From contig CBDALO010000168.1 of the NCBI GenBank assembly GCA_965196985.1, positions 62,001-126,000 of the forward strand: a DNA stretch of 64,000 nt, read 5' to 3'. The notes below the pieces were generated by a model, which saw nothing but the letters and a program-made list of their open reading frames with translations, was not told where the DNA came from and did no database searches. The stretch is from 2-12-FULL-35-23 sp965196985. GTDB lineage: Bacteria > Pseudomonadota > Gammaproteobacteria > UBA12402. The position numbers and the translations under genes are program-made. Shown piece by piece: positions 28,579 to 37,847 of this stretch. Numbering within the stretch: the stretch's first letter is position 1; each line of letters opens with the position of its first letter.

Positions 28579-29772
28579 ATGGATGAGTTATCTGCTAAAT
28601 TAACCCAATACAACATTGCGCTCACTCGCTACCAGGACGAGTGTCGTCAATTAACTGCGTTAGGGTTTACTGAGAAGCAAGCGGATAAGCTCATCCTAAA
28701 AAAAGCCTCACGCGAAACCGTGGCAACCATTCTAGAACAGTGTGCCTTGTTTGAAGTGCGATTAACTAAAGCAGAGATTACGCGGTTAGGTTCCTTTGAT
28801 GCGGGTGGGTTAACACTGACTAAATTGATCAGCGTGTACCCGCAATTGATTGAGCTAGGGTACACCCATGACCAGCTCATTAAATTAGGGAGTAATACGG
28901 GTGGCTCGCAAGCACTGAATGCCGTACTCACCCATCACCACACCTTAATCAATCGTGGCTTAACGCCTACCGACATTGTTCGCATTGCAGGGAATATGGG
29001 TGGCGCACAAGCGGTCACGGCGTTTCTTGATCATCAACAAACCTTATTGCGGTTAGGCTTTTCTACCACCGATTGCTTAAAAATCACTGGCACAATGGGA
29101 GCGAATCAGACGATCACTGCCCTACTTACTCACTACCACGCCTTGATTCAATGCGGGTATACCTGTGCTGATTTAGTGAGTATTAACAGTAAAACCGGCG
29201 CAGCACACACACTGGCGGTGTTAGTGGAACAGCATGCCGCACTGAAAAGTTTGGGTTTTTCACACGCAGAACGGGTCAAGATTGCCCAACAAAACAGTGC
29301 GTCCAACAGTTTCAAGGCGTTGTTGCAACATCACTCCGCTTTATTGGAGTTAGGTTTCAGTATCACCGACTTAGTGCGTATCGCCAGTCAAGACGGGGCA
29401 GCGCAAGCGTTCCAAGCGGTACTCGAACACCACGCGCTATTGACTCAGTGGGGGTTTAGCCAGTCTGAAATCGTGGCATTATTGAGCAAGGATGGTGCAG
29501 CAAAAACCATTACAACGTTGCTGCATCAACCGGAACTCTGGCAAAACGCAGGCTTAACCCATGCGGAATTAGTGCAATTAGTGACCCAACGGGGAGCTTC
29601 ACTGGCCTTGCAAGCCTTGCATCAATATCACGCTGTGCTACAAACCTTGGGGTTTCAGCACGCCGATTTGGTTAAGATCTTTTCGACTGAGGGTTGCACT
29701 CAGGCCGTGGAATCCTTACTCACTCATCACCAACAGCTTCAAAGCTGGGGCTTTACCGTGAGCTTGCGGTAA
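28579..29772 (+). CDS. TALE-like repeat protein (ten 33-residue repeats)
   Basis: The product has 397 residues. From residue 62 to 391 it is ten consecutive repeats of exactly 33 residues: 62-94, 95-127, 128-160, 161-193, 194-226, 227-259, 260-292, 293-325, 326-358 and 359-391. A degenerate repeat precedes (30-61) and a stub follows (392-397). Each follows [LFY]-[TSQ]-x-x-[ED]-x-[VIL]-x-x-[IL]-x-x-12-13-G-x-x-x-x-[LIVF], the TALE pattern; repeat 3, LTPTDIVRIAGNMGGAQAV, is close to Burkholderia/Mycetohabitans Bat repeats. Residues 12/13 are FD, NT, NM, TM, KT, QN, QD, KD, QR, TE. In TALEs these residues read one base per repeat. There is no visible nuclease, activation domain or nuclear signal, so it may act inside the bacterium. 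Repeats are divergent, unlike plant-pathogen TALEs. Binding specificity is inference. Confidence 0.85.
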   Translation: MDELSAKLTQYNIALTRYQDECRQLTALGFTEKQADKLILKKASRETVATILEQCALFEVRLTKAEITRLGSFDAGGLTLTKLISVYPQLIELGYTHDQLIKLGSNTGGSQALNAVLTHHHTLINRGLTPTDIVRIAGNMGGAQAVTAFLDHQQTLLRLGFSTTDCLKITGTMGANQTITALLTHYHALIQCGYTCADLVSINSKTGAAHTLAVLVEQHAALKSLGFSHAERVKIAQQNSASNSFKALLQHHSALLELGFSITDLVRIASQDGAAQAFQAVLEHHALLTQWGFSQSEIVALLSKDGAAKTITTLLHQPELWQNAGLTHAELVQLVTQRGASLALQALHQYHAVLQTLGFQHADLVKIFSTEGCTQAVESLLTHHQQLQSWGFTVSLR

Positions 29773-31211
29773 GTATGTGTGAACCAATAAGTTGGATAAG
29801 GTAAACTTTCGTTGCCGAGTACTTTATTGGGCTTGATAATTATCCATTATCTTCATTAACCTATTGACTTAGAAAAGAAAATTATTTTATTGTGACGACA
29901 GTTTCTTACGCATCACGTGAAATAATTATGCCAACCGCAACTGAAATACCGGATATAGCGACTAAATCAGAGCATGAAACTGCAGAATTTCGTGCTCGCT
30001 TGAATCAGTCCAATCTTGGTGATGAGGATAAGGAGCTTGCAGGTGGTTGTTTGGACCTTGCTCTTTGGTTGCCCGAGGTGCTTCAACAGCAGAAAATTAC
30101 AATTAAACAATTACGTGAACTTATTTTTGGAGCTGACAGTAATCAGTCACCCAAGAAGAATCAGGAGAATAAGGGCCAAGAATCTGAAAGTAATATTGAG
30201 GGTGTTGGCAATAACTCTGACGATAATACATCAGCCAATAAAAAAGGTGATAGTCAATCAGATAAGAAAGGGAAATCCGGTCATGGCAGGCGAGGTAATC
30301 AGGATTACCGGAATGCCACTGATGTTTATTGCCATGTTGCTGACCATGCATGTGGCGATGCCTGTCCTGGAGGATGTGGTGGGAAACTGTATAAGGTTAA
30401 AAAAGCCGGTGTAGTTATTCGTATAACTGGCAACTCATTAGGCACGGCAACACGGTATCATTTGGAAAAGCTTCGCTGCGCCTTGTGTGGGCTTATTATC
30501 ACTGCCCAGTTACCCACGGATGTTAGGAAGCAACCAAAGTATGACGCTAAGTTTAAAGCAATGCTGTGCTTGCAAAAGTATTACATTGGTGTGCCTTTTT
30601 ACCGTCAAGAAAAGTTCCAAGAGTTACTAGGCTTTCCGTTACCCTCAAGTACACAGTTCGAGCTTTGTGAGCAGGTGGCTGATATCGGCTATCGTGTGTT
30701 TGATGTTTTAGAACAGTATGGCGCGAACGGTGATATTATTCAGCATGATGACACATTCGCAAAGATACTTTCGATACTATCTGATAACAAGGCGGACCTT
30801 AATAAACCAAGAAAAGGGATGTATACAACAGCCATTTTAAGCAAGACTATTGGTGCTCACCAGGTTGCTCTATTTTATGCAGGCGAGCATCACGGCGGCG
30901 AAAACTTATCACAACTATTAGCAAACAGGGTGGCTGAAAAAAAGAAGGTGATTCAAATGTGTGATGCGTTAGCAGCCAACATGCCGAAAGAGTTACAAAC
31001 TATCATCTGCAATTGCTTAGCTCATGGTTTTAGAAAGTTTCGTGATTTACTTGAATATTATCCTGAGCCTTTTTTGCACGTTATGCAAATCCTGGGTGAG
31101 GTTTATCGAAATGATGAGCAAACAAAGCAAATGGACCCACATCAACGCTTACTTTATCATCGAAAGCATAGCAAACCATTGATGCTTAAACTGCATGGTT
31201 GGCTCAATAAG

Positions 31212-32743
31212 GATAGAGCGTTATTTTGTCTGTAAAAACCAACTTCAGTACTTAGAAAAACCTTTAAAATTCTAAATGGCACTCTATTGTACCTGTCTCA
31301 TCGCATAATATCTTAAATTAATTATGCTAATCAATCTAAAAAATTATTTATACCTCAAATTTTTCTCCTCTCAAAATAAATTATTAACTTTTAGGTAATA
31401 GCAAGTATATCTCGTTAATAAGAACAAGAATGATCTATCCTAAAACCCTATGAAGCCTTATTATTCACTTCAACTTAAGTATCTAGGTGATCCGCTCCAC
31501 TGGTCATCAATTTCCACTAAAACAGCTGATACGAGCCTTAGGCACGATTCAGTATTAGGGAAAATTCCAACTGTATGCGTCCTTCTTTTTACCTCTCTGT
31601 TTACGCGCTCAGCTATGTTACTGGTTCTTAATCTTTTTTGATGCGGCCTGTCAAAGTTCATCACTACTAAGCCCTCCGGTATATTCACTTCCAACCAAGA
31701 AGAAAGCTCTGGTGCTGTTTGCTGATATTTATCTACCGCCATAGCCAATAGTCTTTCCGACTCATGAATGTTTGAGGCATTAAATATAGCTGTAATCTCC
31801 TCAGCTACTGGTTCCTTCATTGAGCGCTTTGGTATGTGAGCCTGAGCATTTTGCTGCAAATGAAATTGGCAGCGTTGCCAAGGAACACTGGGGAACACAG
31901 CTCTTCTAGCGGCTTTTAGGCCAGTATGAGCGTCGCTAGTAATCAACTCAATACCATGTATACCTCGCTCAACCAACTGCTGAAGAAAATCACGCCAATG
32001 TACCTCAGCCTCTGATAACGCAACAGAAACACCTAGCACTGTTCTCTTGCCGGTTGATTCATCAAAGCCATAGGCTATCAATACCGCACAGTCTTGTACT
32101 GTGCCGCTAGTGCGCACCTTCTCATAACGTGCATCTAGCCAAAGATATTTTATCTTTCCTAACGGCTTATTTCGCCATTTCTTTAAATCTTCATCCAACA
32201 ATTTAGCGCAACGGCTTACCTCTGTGCTTGAAATATCTGTTCCACAGAGTTGCTTTAGCACCTTTTCAACTTTGCGCGTGGAAACCCCATGCACATACAT
32301 TTCAGCGACAGCCAGCTTAAGTGCTCTATCAGAGCGTACACCTCGCTCTAAGACTGATGGATAGAAGGCTTCATTGGAGTCTCTAACCTGCGGTATCTGT
32401 AGCTCAAGCTGACCTTGACCTGTGTTAATTAACCTTGGTTTAAAGCCGTTCGCATATCCGTTTCTATCGCCAGTTCGCTCATAAGGACTGGCATTTAAAT
32501 GGCGCTCCCTTTCTATTAACATAGCCTCATTCATCAACCTGGAGACAAGCTTAGGTAAAGCTTCAAACCCCTCCATCGCTAAAACGTGTATGGCTTCTTC
32601 GATTAAGTTCTCATTTTTATAGCAGCTCATTGTCATTCCTCTTTTTTGGTTAAGTTTACCTTAAAAGGAATTTCTAATCTGACTGAGTCGCCTGCTTATT
32701 TTCAGCAAGTCAATGGAATTTACAGAAAGGATGGCGCACTAGC
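31212..32743 (-). mobile_element. IS256-family element, copy C (1532 bp)
   Basis: The ends are as in copy A. The 8-bp duplication TCAATAAG is at 31204-31211 and 32744-32751. It interrupts the IS66 transposase. Confidence 0.92.
31470..32636 (-). CDS. IS256-family transposase, copy C
   Basis: This intact 388-residue protein is identical to copies A and B at the protein level. A few silent differences (for example at 31681 and 32586) separate it from copy A. Confidence 0.93.
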   Translation of the reverse strand: MTMSCYKNENLIEEAIHVLAMEGFEALPKLVSRLMNEAMLIERERHLNASPYERTGDRNGYANGFKPRLINTGQGQLELQIPQVRDSNEAFYPSVLERGVRSDRALKLAVAEMYVHGVSTRKVEKVLKQLCGTDISSTEVSRCAKLLDEDLKKWRNKPLGKIKYLWLDARYEKVRTSGTVQDCAVLIAYGFDESTGKRTVLGVSVALSEAEVHWRDFLQQLVERGIHGIELITSDAHTGLKAARRAVFPSVPWQRCQFHLQQNAQAHIPKRSMKEPVAEEITAIFNASNIHESERLLAMAVDKYQQTAPELSSWLEVNIPEGLVVMNFDRPHQKRLRTSNIAERVNREVKRRTHTVGIFPNTESCLRLVSAVLVEIDDQWSGSPRYLS

Positions 32744-33083
32744 TCAATAAGCAATTATCTAACAAAGTGGTAGAACCAAATAGTCACCTTGGTAAGGCGA
32801 TGAAGTATATGTTAAAGCACTGGAAAAAGCTTCGGCGATTCTTAACGACACCAGGAGCGCCACTAGATAACAACATTGTCGAGGCGATACTAAAGATTCC
32901 TATTCGCATTAGAAAAGCTGCAATGTTTTATAAAACTCAGCATGGCGCTAACATCGGTAGCATCTTATTATCTCTTATTGTTACAGCTCAATTGTGCGGG
33001 GAAAACCCACTCGATTACTTAGTTGCCTTGCAGGAAAATAAATCAAGTGTTTTTAAGGATCCCTCCTTATGGTTGCCATGGAA

Positions 33084-33500
33084 TTACCAGATTGAAGATA
33101 AAGGAGGTTTGGTCGATGAAGAGGCCGCTTGACTTATTACAGGAGGTTGACTAGTGAGCCTTCTCCATGGCTCACCGAGATGACTAGTGATAGGGTTACC
33201 TTGGTTAAGCAGAATCATTAGCTGCGTGCTATCGATATGGTACGTGGCTGAGTGGGAGTTTGGCCACCATTGTAACTTTCCTTGCGAAAAACGCTTTAGA
33301 CAAAGCCAGAATCCATTGCCATCATAAACTAGAAGTTTCACTGAGGTACGGCGGCTATTCGTAAAAGCAAAGACCGTACCAGAGAATGGATCCTCACCCA
33401 GCCGTTGCTGGCAAAGCGCAACTAAAGCATCAATACCCTTTCTAAAATCAGCAGGTCTGACTGATAACAATAGCCTCATTTGAGGCGTGAATTGCAGCAT
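33084..33500 (-). CDS. IS66 TnpB-like accessory protein
   Basis: The product has 138 residues. MLQFTPQMRLLLSVRPADFR then KGIDALVALCQQRLGEDPFS and FVFTNSRRTSVKLL-type text (here VFAFTNSRRTSVKLLVYDGN) are the IS66 Orf2/TnpB signature, including GFWLCLKRFSQGKLQWW. The last 25 or so residues (QAASSSTKPPLSSIW) lie over the 3' end of the TnpC gene on the other strand and are probably not native. TnpB normally precedes TnpC on the same strand; here they converge, so two different IS66 elements have been joined or inverted. Confidence 0.75.
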   Translation of the reverse strand: MLQFTPQMRLLLSVRPADFRKGIDALVALCQQRLGEDPFSGTVFAFTNSRRTSVKLLVYDGNGFWLCLKRFSQGKLQWWPNSHSATYHIDSTQLMILLNQGNPITSHLGEPWRRLTSQPPVISQAASSSTKPPLSSIW

Positions 33501-33503
33501 ACA

Positions 33504-33845
33504 CTACTCCTTGCAAAAAGTAAGGATCAGATTAATGGTTTCAGCATACTCCGGCTTAGGCAGTTGTAACACGACGCCATCAGTTCTTGTAATGCTAATC
33601 AGTTGCTGTGAAAGCACAACTGAATCCTGAATAGTGGCTTCAACAAAACATTCATCGGCTTGGTCATCATCAGAATTGGCAACTGATGTACTGCTGGCTA
33701 ATAATTCTTTTTCATTAATTTTTTTGTTGAGCCGTTTAGAGCTGATTGATAATCGTTCAGTAATGTCCTTTTTTGGTATCCGTCTTATTTCAGCATGATG
33801 CTCATGCTGCGCTCTCTTTAGTTTACTGCGCCTGTGATGAGCGGA
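33504..33845 (-). pseudogene. IS66 TnpA fragment
   Basis: A minus-strand frame just upstream of tnpB, ending at 33504, reads ...RLSISSKRLNKKINEKELLA and ...LISITRTDGVVLQLPKPEYA, ending INLILTFCKE. The end resembles the C-terminus of IS66 TnpA. It has no start of its own: the N-terminal HTH has been lost where the next transposase gene begins. Confidence 0.55.
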
Positions 33846-35475
33846 TGGTAATTAATTCCGCTAGCGAAGGCATAGAATAGTTTTTTGTAATTCTGTCATA
33901 TATATAATCGAAGACATTAACTGCTAGCTTTTTACATGTCTCAGTAATTGTAACCATTGTATCCTTAGCTTTCGTTCCTTCTTCACTCATAGTATGAAGG
34001 TGTACATCGCGCATTCTAGCCTGCTTCCGAGCCATCAACTCTGCTGGATTGTTATGTAGAGGAAGCTCTGGCTTTTCCAGCACTAACAATAGCTGCCTTT
34101 TCTTTTTTAAGGTGAGCTCAATTTGTTTATCTAGTTTCTCGTAGCCAGTGATTGTTGAGAATAACTCAGTAAACTCATTGGATAGCTTATCTATCTCATC
34201 TTGCCCTGGGTTCTTTTTATATTCAATGAGCTTATGATAATAATCCCAAAACCTATCCAAGAAGCTGTCAACAGAGTCTTGGTGCTTCTTAAAAATTGGC
34301 GTCAGCTTTTTATAATGCCTACCCTCATGAACCCAGCACAAGGCGAGTGATTCAGTAATGAGCTTAAACTGTGGCGCATCATCGGTAATGAGTGTTTCTA
34401 TCGCATAAGGACTCTTTCTATATGTTGAGATAGCTGCCGCATCAGTAATCAGCTTTCTATATTTTGGAAATTTTTTATCACCTAATACCTTATCAAGAAT
34501 AACTTCCAGCTCCTTACTGTTTAAGATAGTCGATGAGTGAAATACCTTTAAGCTTTCGATTACCTTGTGGGGTAAGTTCATAGTAGCCAGTAAATTAAAA
34601 GCGGCCTCATTTAATGTGAACCCAAAGTGGTCTTTGCTTAACATTTCAATGACGCTTAATCGACTTTTACTGGTCAGCGTAAAGTAAGCTGAATAATACT
34701 CATTACCCAATACATTAACATAACGGTTTTTCCCATCCTCTCTAGCGTTGGTGTCATCTAGGTGCTGGTAGTTCGTGGATTGTAAACCTGCCTTCACAAC
34801 TTCTACCTTCTCGGGCTCAAGTATCGTAGGTGTTTTAATTGTGAAGCTATGGATGGTTGATTTACTAATATCTATGTTGGCGGTTTTATAAAATGTCTCA
34901 AGGCTTTCTAGCGTCATACCACCTTGAGTATTTAGGAAGCTTGTCCAGCTTTTAATAGTAGGGCCGAACTGGCCCTCATAACCAGTTGGCAGAGGTGCTG
35001 TATAGTGTTTGTTTTCAGAAGGGGAGTAATATTGTTGGCGCAAAAAAAGAGTGTTATTAGCAGCAATTTTTATATCCTGGATAAGTGTTTTCTTAGAGCC
35101 ATTTGGCACAGCATCGCTGGGCAACGAATCTGGATTAATTGTTAGTGTCACTGTATTAGAGACTTCGAGATTTTTTTTACTAGATTTTGGCTTTCTAGTT
35201 TTATTGGTTTTATTTCCTTTTCTATCCTTCTCGGAGGAATGATCCTTGTCCTTGTTAGCGCGCGTTTGCTTTCTAACATTAGGCTTTCCTTGCTCACCTT
35301 TATATTTATTTAATGCGTTATTTAACGATTGCACCTTGTCTTCTAGCTTTATGATTTTCTCAGCCTGACTTTCACATACATTGCTAAAATCTGTTTCTAG
35401 TGCTGTTGGTGTAACAGTATTATTAAATCTCTCAATGAGATCGGCTAAAACTGATTTGTCAGGTTGTTTTTTCAT
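33823..35475 (-). CDS. IS66-like DDE transposase
   Basis: The product has about 550 residues from MKKQPDKSVLADLIERFNNT (ATG 35475; a longer frame reaches 35520). An N-terminal coiled coil (IIKLEDKVQSLNNALNKYKG) is followed by a Lys/Arg-rich linker. The DDE core has YQHLDDTNAREDGKNRYV (D), ITDDAPQFKLITESLALCW (D) and LHNNPAELMARKQARMRD (N-N-x-x-E), the IS66 arrangement, but the sequence is far from the TnpC at 29928. It seems intact and truncates the IS66 TnpA gene beyond its stop. Confidence 0.8.
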   Translation of the reverse strand: MKKQPDKSVLADLIERFNNTVTPTALETDFSNVCESQAEKIIKLEDKVQSLNNALNKYKGEQGKPNVRKQTRANKDKDHSSEKDRKGNKTNKTRKPKSSKKNLEVSNTVTLTINPDSLPSDAVPNGSKKTLIQDIKIAANNTLFLRQQYYSPSENKHYTAPLPTGYEGQFGPTIKSWTSFLNTQGGMTLESLETFYKTANIDISKSTIHSFTIKTPTILEPEKVEVVKAGLQSTNYQHLDDTNAREDGKNRYVNVLGNEYYSAYFTLTSKSRLSVIEMLSKDHFGFTLNEAAFNLLATMNLPHKVIESLKVFHSSTILNSKELEVILDKVLGDKKFPKYRKLITDAAAISTYRKSPYAIETLITDDAPQFKLITESLALCWVHEGRHYKKLTPIFKKHQDSVDSFLDRFWDYYHKLIEYKKNPGQDEIDKLSNEFTELFSTITGYEKLDKQIELTLKKKRQLLLVLEKPELPLHNNPAELMARKQARMRDVHLHTMSEEGTKAKDTMVTITETCKKLAVNVFDYIYDRITKNYSMPSLAELITIRSSQAQ

Positions 35476-35520
35476 AGGAAGAGTATACCACGGGTTTGAA
35501 AAGGTAAATTTTCCCCACAC

Positions 35521-35777
35521 AGATGGCCGTACTGCTGAAATTATTTTTAAGCCATGAACCTGATCGATGAAAAAATAATCCGAGCATACAGCGTTGTTAT
35601 AGAGCGCACATCATGCTTTTATGACACACGATGATTCCAATATAAAATTTCCAAATTTGCACGAAAAAGCTGTCAAGAACTTTTTGAATTATTTTCAAAT
35701 CATGCTGATATTGAACGGATACCTTTTTTGTATAAGCAGGATAGAGCGCAATAATTTTCACCCAAAGGTCTTCTGGA
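35521..35777. other. Intergenic stretch, no gene recognised
   Basis: About 260 bases between the IS66-like element and the IS982 end. A 63-codon plus-strand frame (35621-35812) crosses the IS end and has no recognisable motif. Nothing else is seen. Confidence 0.35.
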
Positions 35778-35850
35778 ACCCCAGTTCGGAGTTATGGCAG
35801 CCTTGGATTTAGTGAAAAACTTATATAACCTTTTGAAATTATTACTAATA

Positions 35851-36798
35851 ATGGATGTGGTTATGATACATGAGCGCGAGGTTATAGAGTTATTTTGTCG
35901 CATAGATGATTTTGCTGAGGAATTTGCAGCACTTGAGCGCAAAGATCTACTCCCTTCATCTGCAGAAAAAAAGTCAGGTCCACCTTGTTGTTTAGCTTAT
36001 AGCGAGATTATGACAATCATGATTTTGTTCCAAATGATCGGCTATAGAAACTTTAAATATTTTTATACTGGCTTTCTAAGAACATACTGGGGACATTACT
36101 TCCCTAATTTACCCAGTTACTCACGTTTTATTGAATTGATGCCTAGAGCGCTAATGCCACTGACAATTTTTATTACTCTTAACGGTGGCAGGCGTAGTGG
36201 CATTTACTACATTGACTCAAGTTGCCTACCAAACTGTCACATTAAACGCACTAAACGCCACCGCACATTTAAAGCGGTTGCAAAACTTGGAAAAACATCT
36301 GTTGGTTGGTTTTTTGGTCTGAAACTTCATTTAGTAATCAATGACATAGGTGAGTTAATCGCCTTTAAAGTCACGCCCGGCAATCATCATGATTTAGCTG
36401 CATGTGTCTCATTGTTTGAAGGGCTGGAGGGTTTGGCCTTCGGAGATAAAGGCTATATTAGGAAGGCTGTTTTTGAAAAACTACTTGATAGCGGTTTGAA
36501 GTTAATTACACGCAAAAGAAAAAATATGAAAAATGCGCAGCCACTTAGCGATCACGAGCAACAGTTATTAAATCAGCGAGGGATCATTGAGACTGTTTTT
36601 GGCTGCTTGAAACATAAGTTTCATATTTGGCACACCAGACATCGCTCGGTTGCAAATGCTATTACACATCTTGTTGCTGGGTTGGCTGCTTATATTATTG
36701 AGCCATTAACAATTACTGCAGTGAAAAGTGTAACGTCCCACAATAATTTAGAGAAACCATCTCAACCTATTTTGCGTGAGATGGTGTCAAATAGTTAA
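35851..36798 (+). CDS. IS982-family transposase
   Basis: The product has about 315 residues from MDVVMIHEREVIELF. The IS982 hallmarks are IYYIDSSCLPNCHIKRTKRH (first D in the I-D-S-x-x-L-P-x-C motif), GWFFGLKLHLVI, FKVTPGNHHD, LAFGDKGYI (second D) and NQRGIIETVFGCLKHKF (E). An end sequence ACCCCAGTTCGGAGTTA at 35778-35794 lies upstream; its inverse is not just downstream but 5.2 kb away at 41003-41019. The 3' flank of this IS therefore seems to have been filled by the transposon at about 36795-40900. The last codons may be altered by that insertion. Confidence 0.8.
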   Translation: MDVVMIHEREVIELFCRIDDFAEEFAALERKDLLPSSAEKKSGPPCCLAYSEIMTIMILFQMIGYRNFKYFYTGFLRTYWGHYFPNLPSYSRFIELMPRALMPLTIFITLNGGRRSGIYYIDSSCLPNCHIKRTKRHRTFKAVAKLGKTSVGWFFGLKLHLVINDIGELIAFKVTPGNHHDLAACVSLFEGLEGLAFGDKGYIRKAVFEKLLDSGLKLITRKRKNMKNAQPLSDHEQQLLNQRGIIETVFGCLKHKFHIWHTRHRSVANAITHLVAGLAAYIIEPLTITAVKSVTSHNNLEKPSQPILREMVSNS

Positions 36799-37595
36799 CC
36801 TTTTAGCTCATGAATTGCCTGATTAATGACATCATCCGGTATATGGTTTAAATTCATATTAGCGGCGATTAGCAACGCATGTCGCATGAGCCTATCAACA
36901 TAACGAAGCCTACCTTTTGTGGCCATGTGTACTGCACGAATACCTGTTTCAGTGAATAAGCTGCTGCTCATTCCTGCCTTCTCAAAAGCAGCGTGAATAA
37001 TGCTCTCAAAATCCCTGCTATCTTCAATTGCATGCCACCTAATAAAGCACTGAATTCTAGAGTTGATAGGTTCATAGGCTGGTCTCTGCAATGTTGCTAG
37101 AAGTGATGGGAGTCCACATAAGATAATCGTCATGACGTCTTTGCTGTCAAAACTGAAATTAAGGAAGTCAGGTAATCGTAGAATGAAATCATTACTAAGC
37201 TGATGCGCCTCGTCTAGGATCCAAATAGGCTGAACGTTTTTATCATGGTAGAGCGCGATCAAGCTCTGCTTCAAGTCTCTCCAAAGTTTAGAGAATCGGT
37301 AATAGTTTTCTAAACCTAGATTTTCGGCAAGCTGAGAGTACACATCAAATGACCGAAAGTGAGTGTCTGATTGATAAATGACTTGATGGGTCAGCGGGTT
37401 GAGTTTATTGCTCCAGTATCTTAGCGCCGTGGTCTTTCCTGTCCCTGAGTCGCCAGTAATCACTGCTAAGCCGCGTGTTTCTAGCAAACCATTAAGTTGC
37501 TGTTCTAGTCGCTTTGACTGCGCCAATTCAATAATGTTTGATTTACCCAATGGATCAAATTTCAAGCCAAAATGTTGAAGATACATCTTACTCAT
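36795..37595 (-). CDS. ExeA/TniB-like AAA ATPase of a transposon
   Basis: The product has 266 residues. Walker A is ITGDSGTGKTTALRYW (near residue 47), Walker B is PIWILDEAHQL (near 125), and sensor-type IILCGLPSLLATL follows. The C-terminal RLRYVDRLMRHALLIAAN is a helical arginine-finger region. ATPases of this type act with an rve-type transposase in target selection (MuB, TniB, IstB-like). Its partner is the transposase at 38827-40164, on the same strand; the IS110 at 37600-38825 separates them. Confidence 0.8.
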   Translation of the reverse strand: MSKMYLQHFGLKFDPLGKSNIIELAQSKRLEQQLNGLLETRGLAVITGDSGTGKTTALRYWSNKLNPLTHQVIYQSDTHFRSFDVYSQLAENLGLENYYRFSKLWRDLKQSLIALYHDKNVQPIWILDEAHQLSNDFILRLPDFLNFSFDSKDVMTIILCGLPSLLATLQRPAYEPINSRIQCFIRWHAIEDSRDFESIIHAAFEKAGMSSSLFTETGIRAVHMATKGRLRYVDRLMRHALLIAANMNLNHIPDDVINQAIHELKG

Positions 37596-37639
37596 CCTTG
37601 TATCTTAAATAACTGTAGAGATATGACAATATTGCTACA

Positions 37640-37847
37640 ATCCCAAGGATGCTTGGGTAGGCGGAAGGTGAAGCCGTGTTCGTCCTTAGGATTTAATCCT
37701 GTTGAGGAGATTTAGCTCCCTTCCACCCTCATAAGTTCATGAGATCGAACGGTATCTTAGGCCATTGTGAGCCTGTATTTGCAAGGTTGATCCGAACTAT
37801 GATTTCCCAAGTTTGTTAGTGTAATAAAATTTAAGAGGCTCTAGCAA
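37640..37847 (+). ncRNA. Candidate IS110 bridge RNA region
   Basis: The 5' noncoding end before the IS110 transposase is about 240 bases and highly structured, as in IS110-group elements whose left end encodes the bridge RNA. Visible stems: CCCAAG-GATG-CTTGGG (37642-37657), an outer GGAAGG (37663-37668) with CCTTCC (37719-37724), and AGGAT-TTA-ATCCT (37688-37700). Loops that would pair with target and donor cannot be assigned by eye. Confidence 0.5.

Larger units (their letters stand above)
29928..33132 (+). pseudogene. IS66-family TnpC transposase split by IS256
   Basis: The pieces 29928-31211 and 32752-33132 join to 1665 nt, 554 residues, when IS256 copy C and one 8-bp duplication TCAATAAG are removed. 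The order is as in IS66 TnpC: an N-terminal coiled/linker region, a Cys zinc finger (CHVADHACGDACPGGCGGK), the helical LEKLRCALCGLIIT, the DDE core with QHDDTFAKIL (D) and the C-terminal APLDNNIVEAIL (E in the IS66 N-N-x-x-E motif). The upstream frame from 29892 uses a GTG; the ATG at 29928 is preferred. The current reading frame ends early in ...NKDRALFCL from the IS end. Confidence 0.85.

Noticed and set aside
28579..29772. The repeat protein could be a TPR, armadillo or mTERF-type protein.
   Set aside because: The repeats are exactly 33 residues, keep G near position 14 and vary most at 12/13; TPRs are 34 residues with a W/Y/G/F/A pattern, and mTERF repeats have a Pro-led pattern not seen here.
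31212..31235. C-terminal DRALFCL as a conserved protein tail (also at 60840).
   Set aside because: It is the IS256 end read in one frame and marks interrupted genes.
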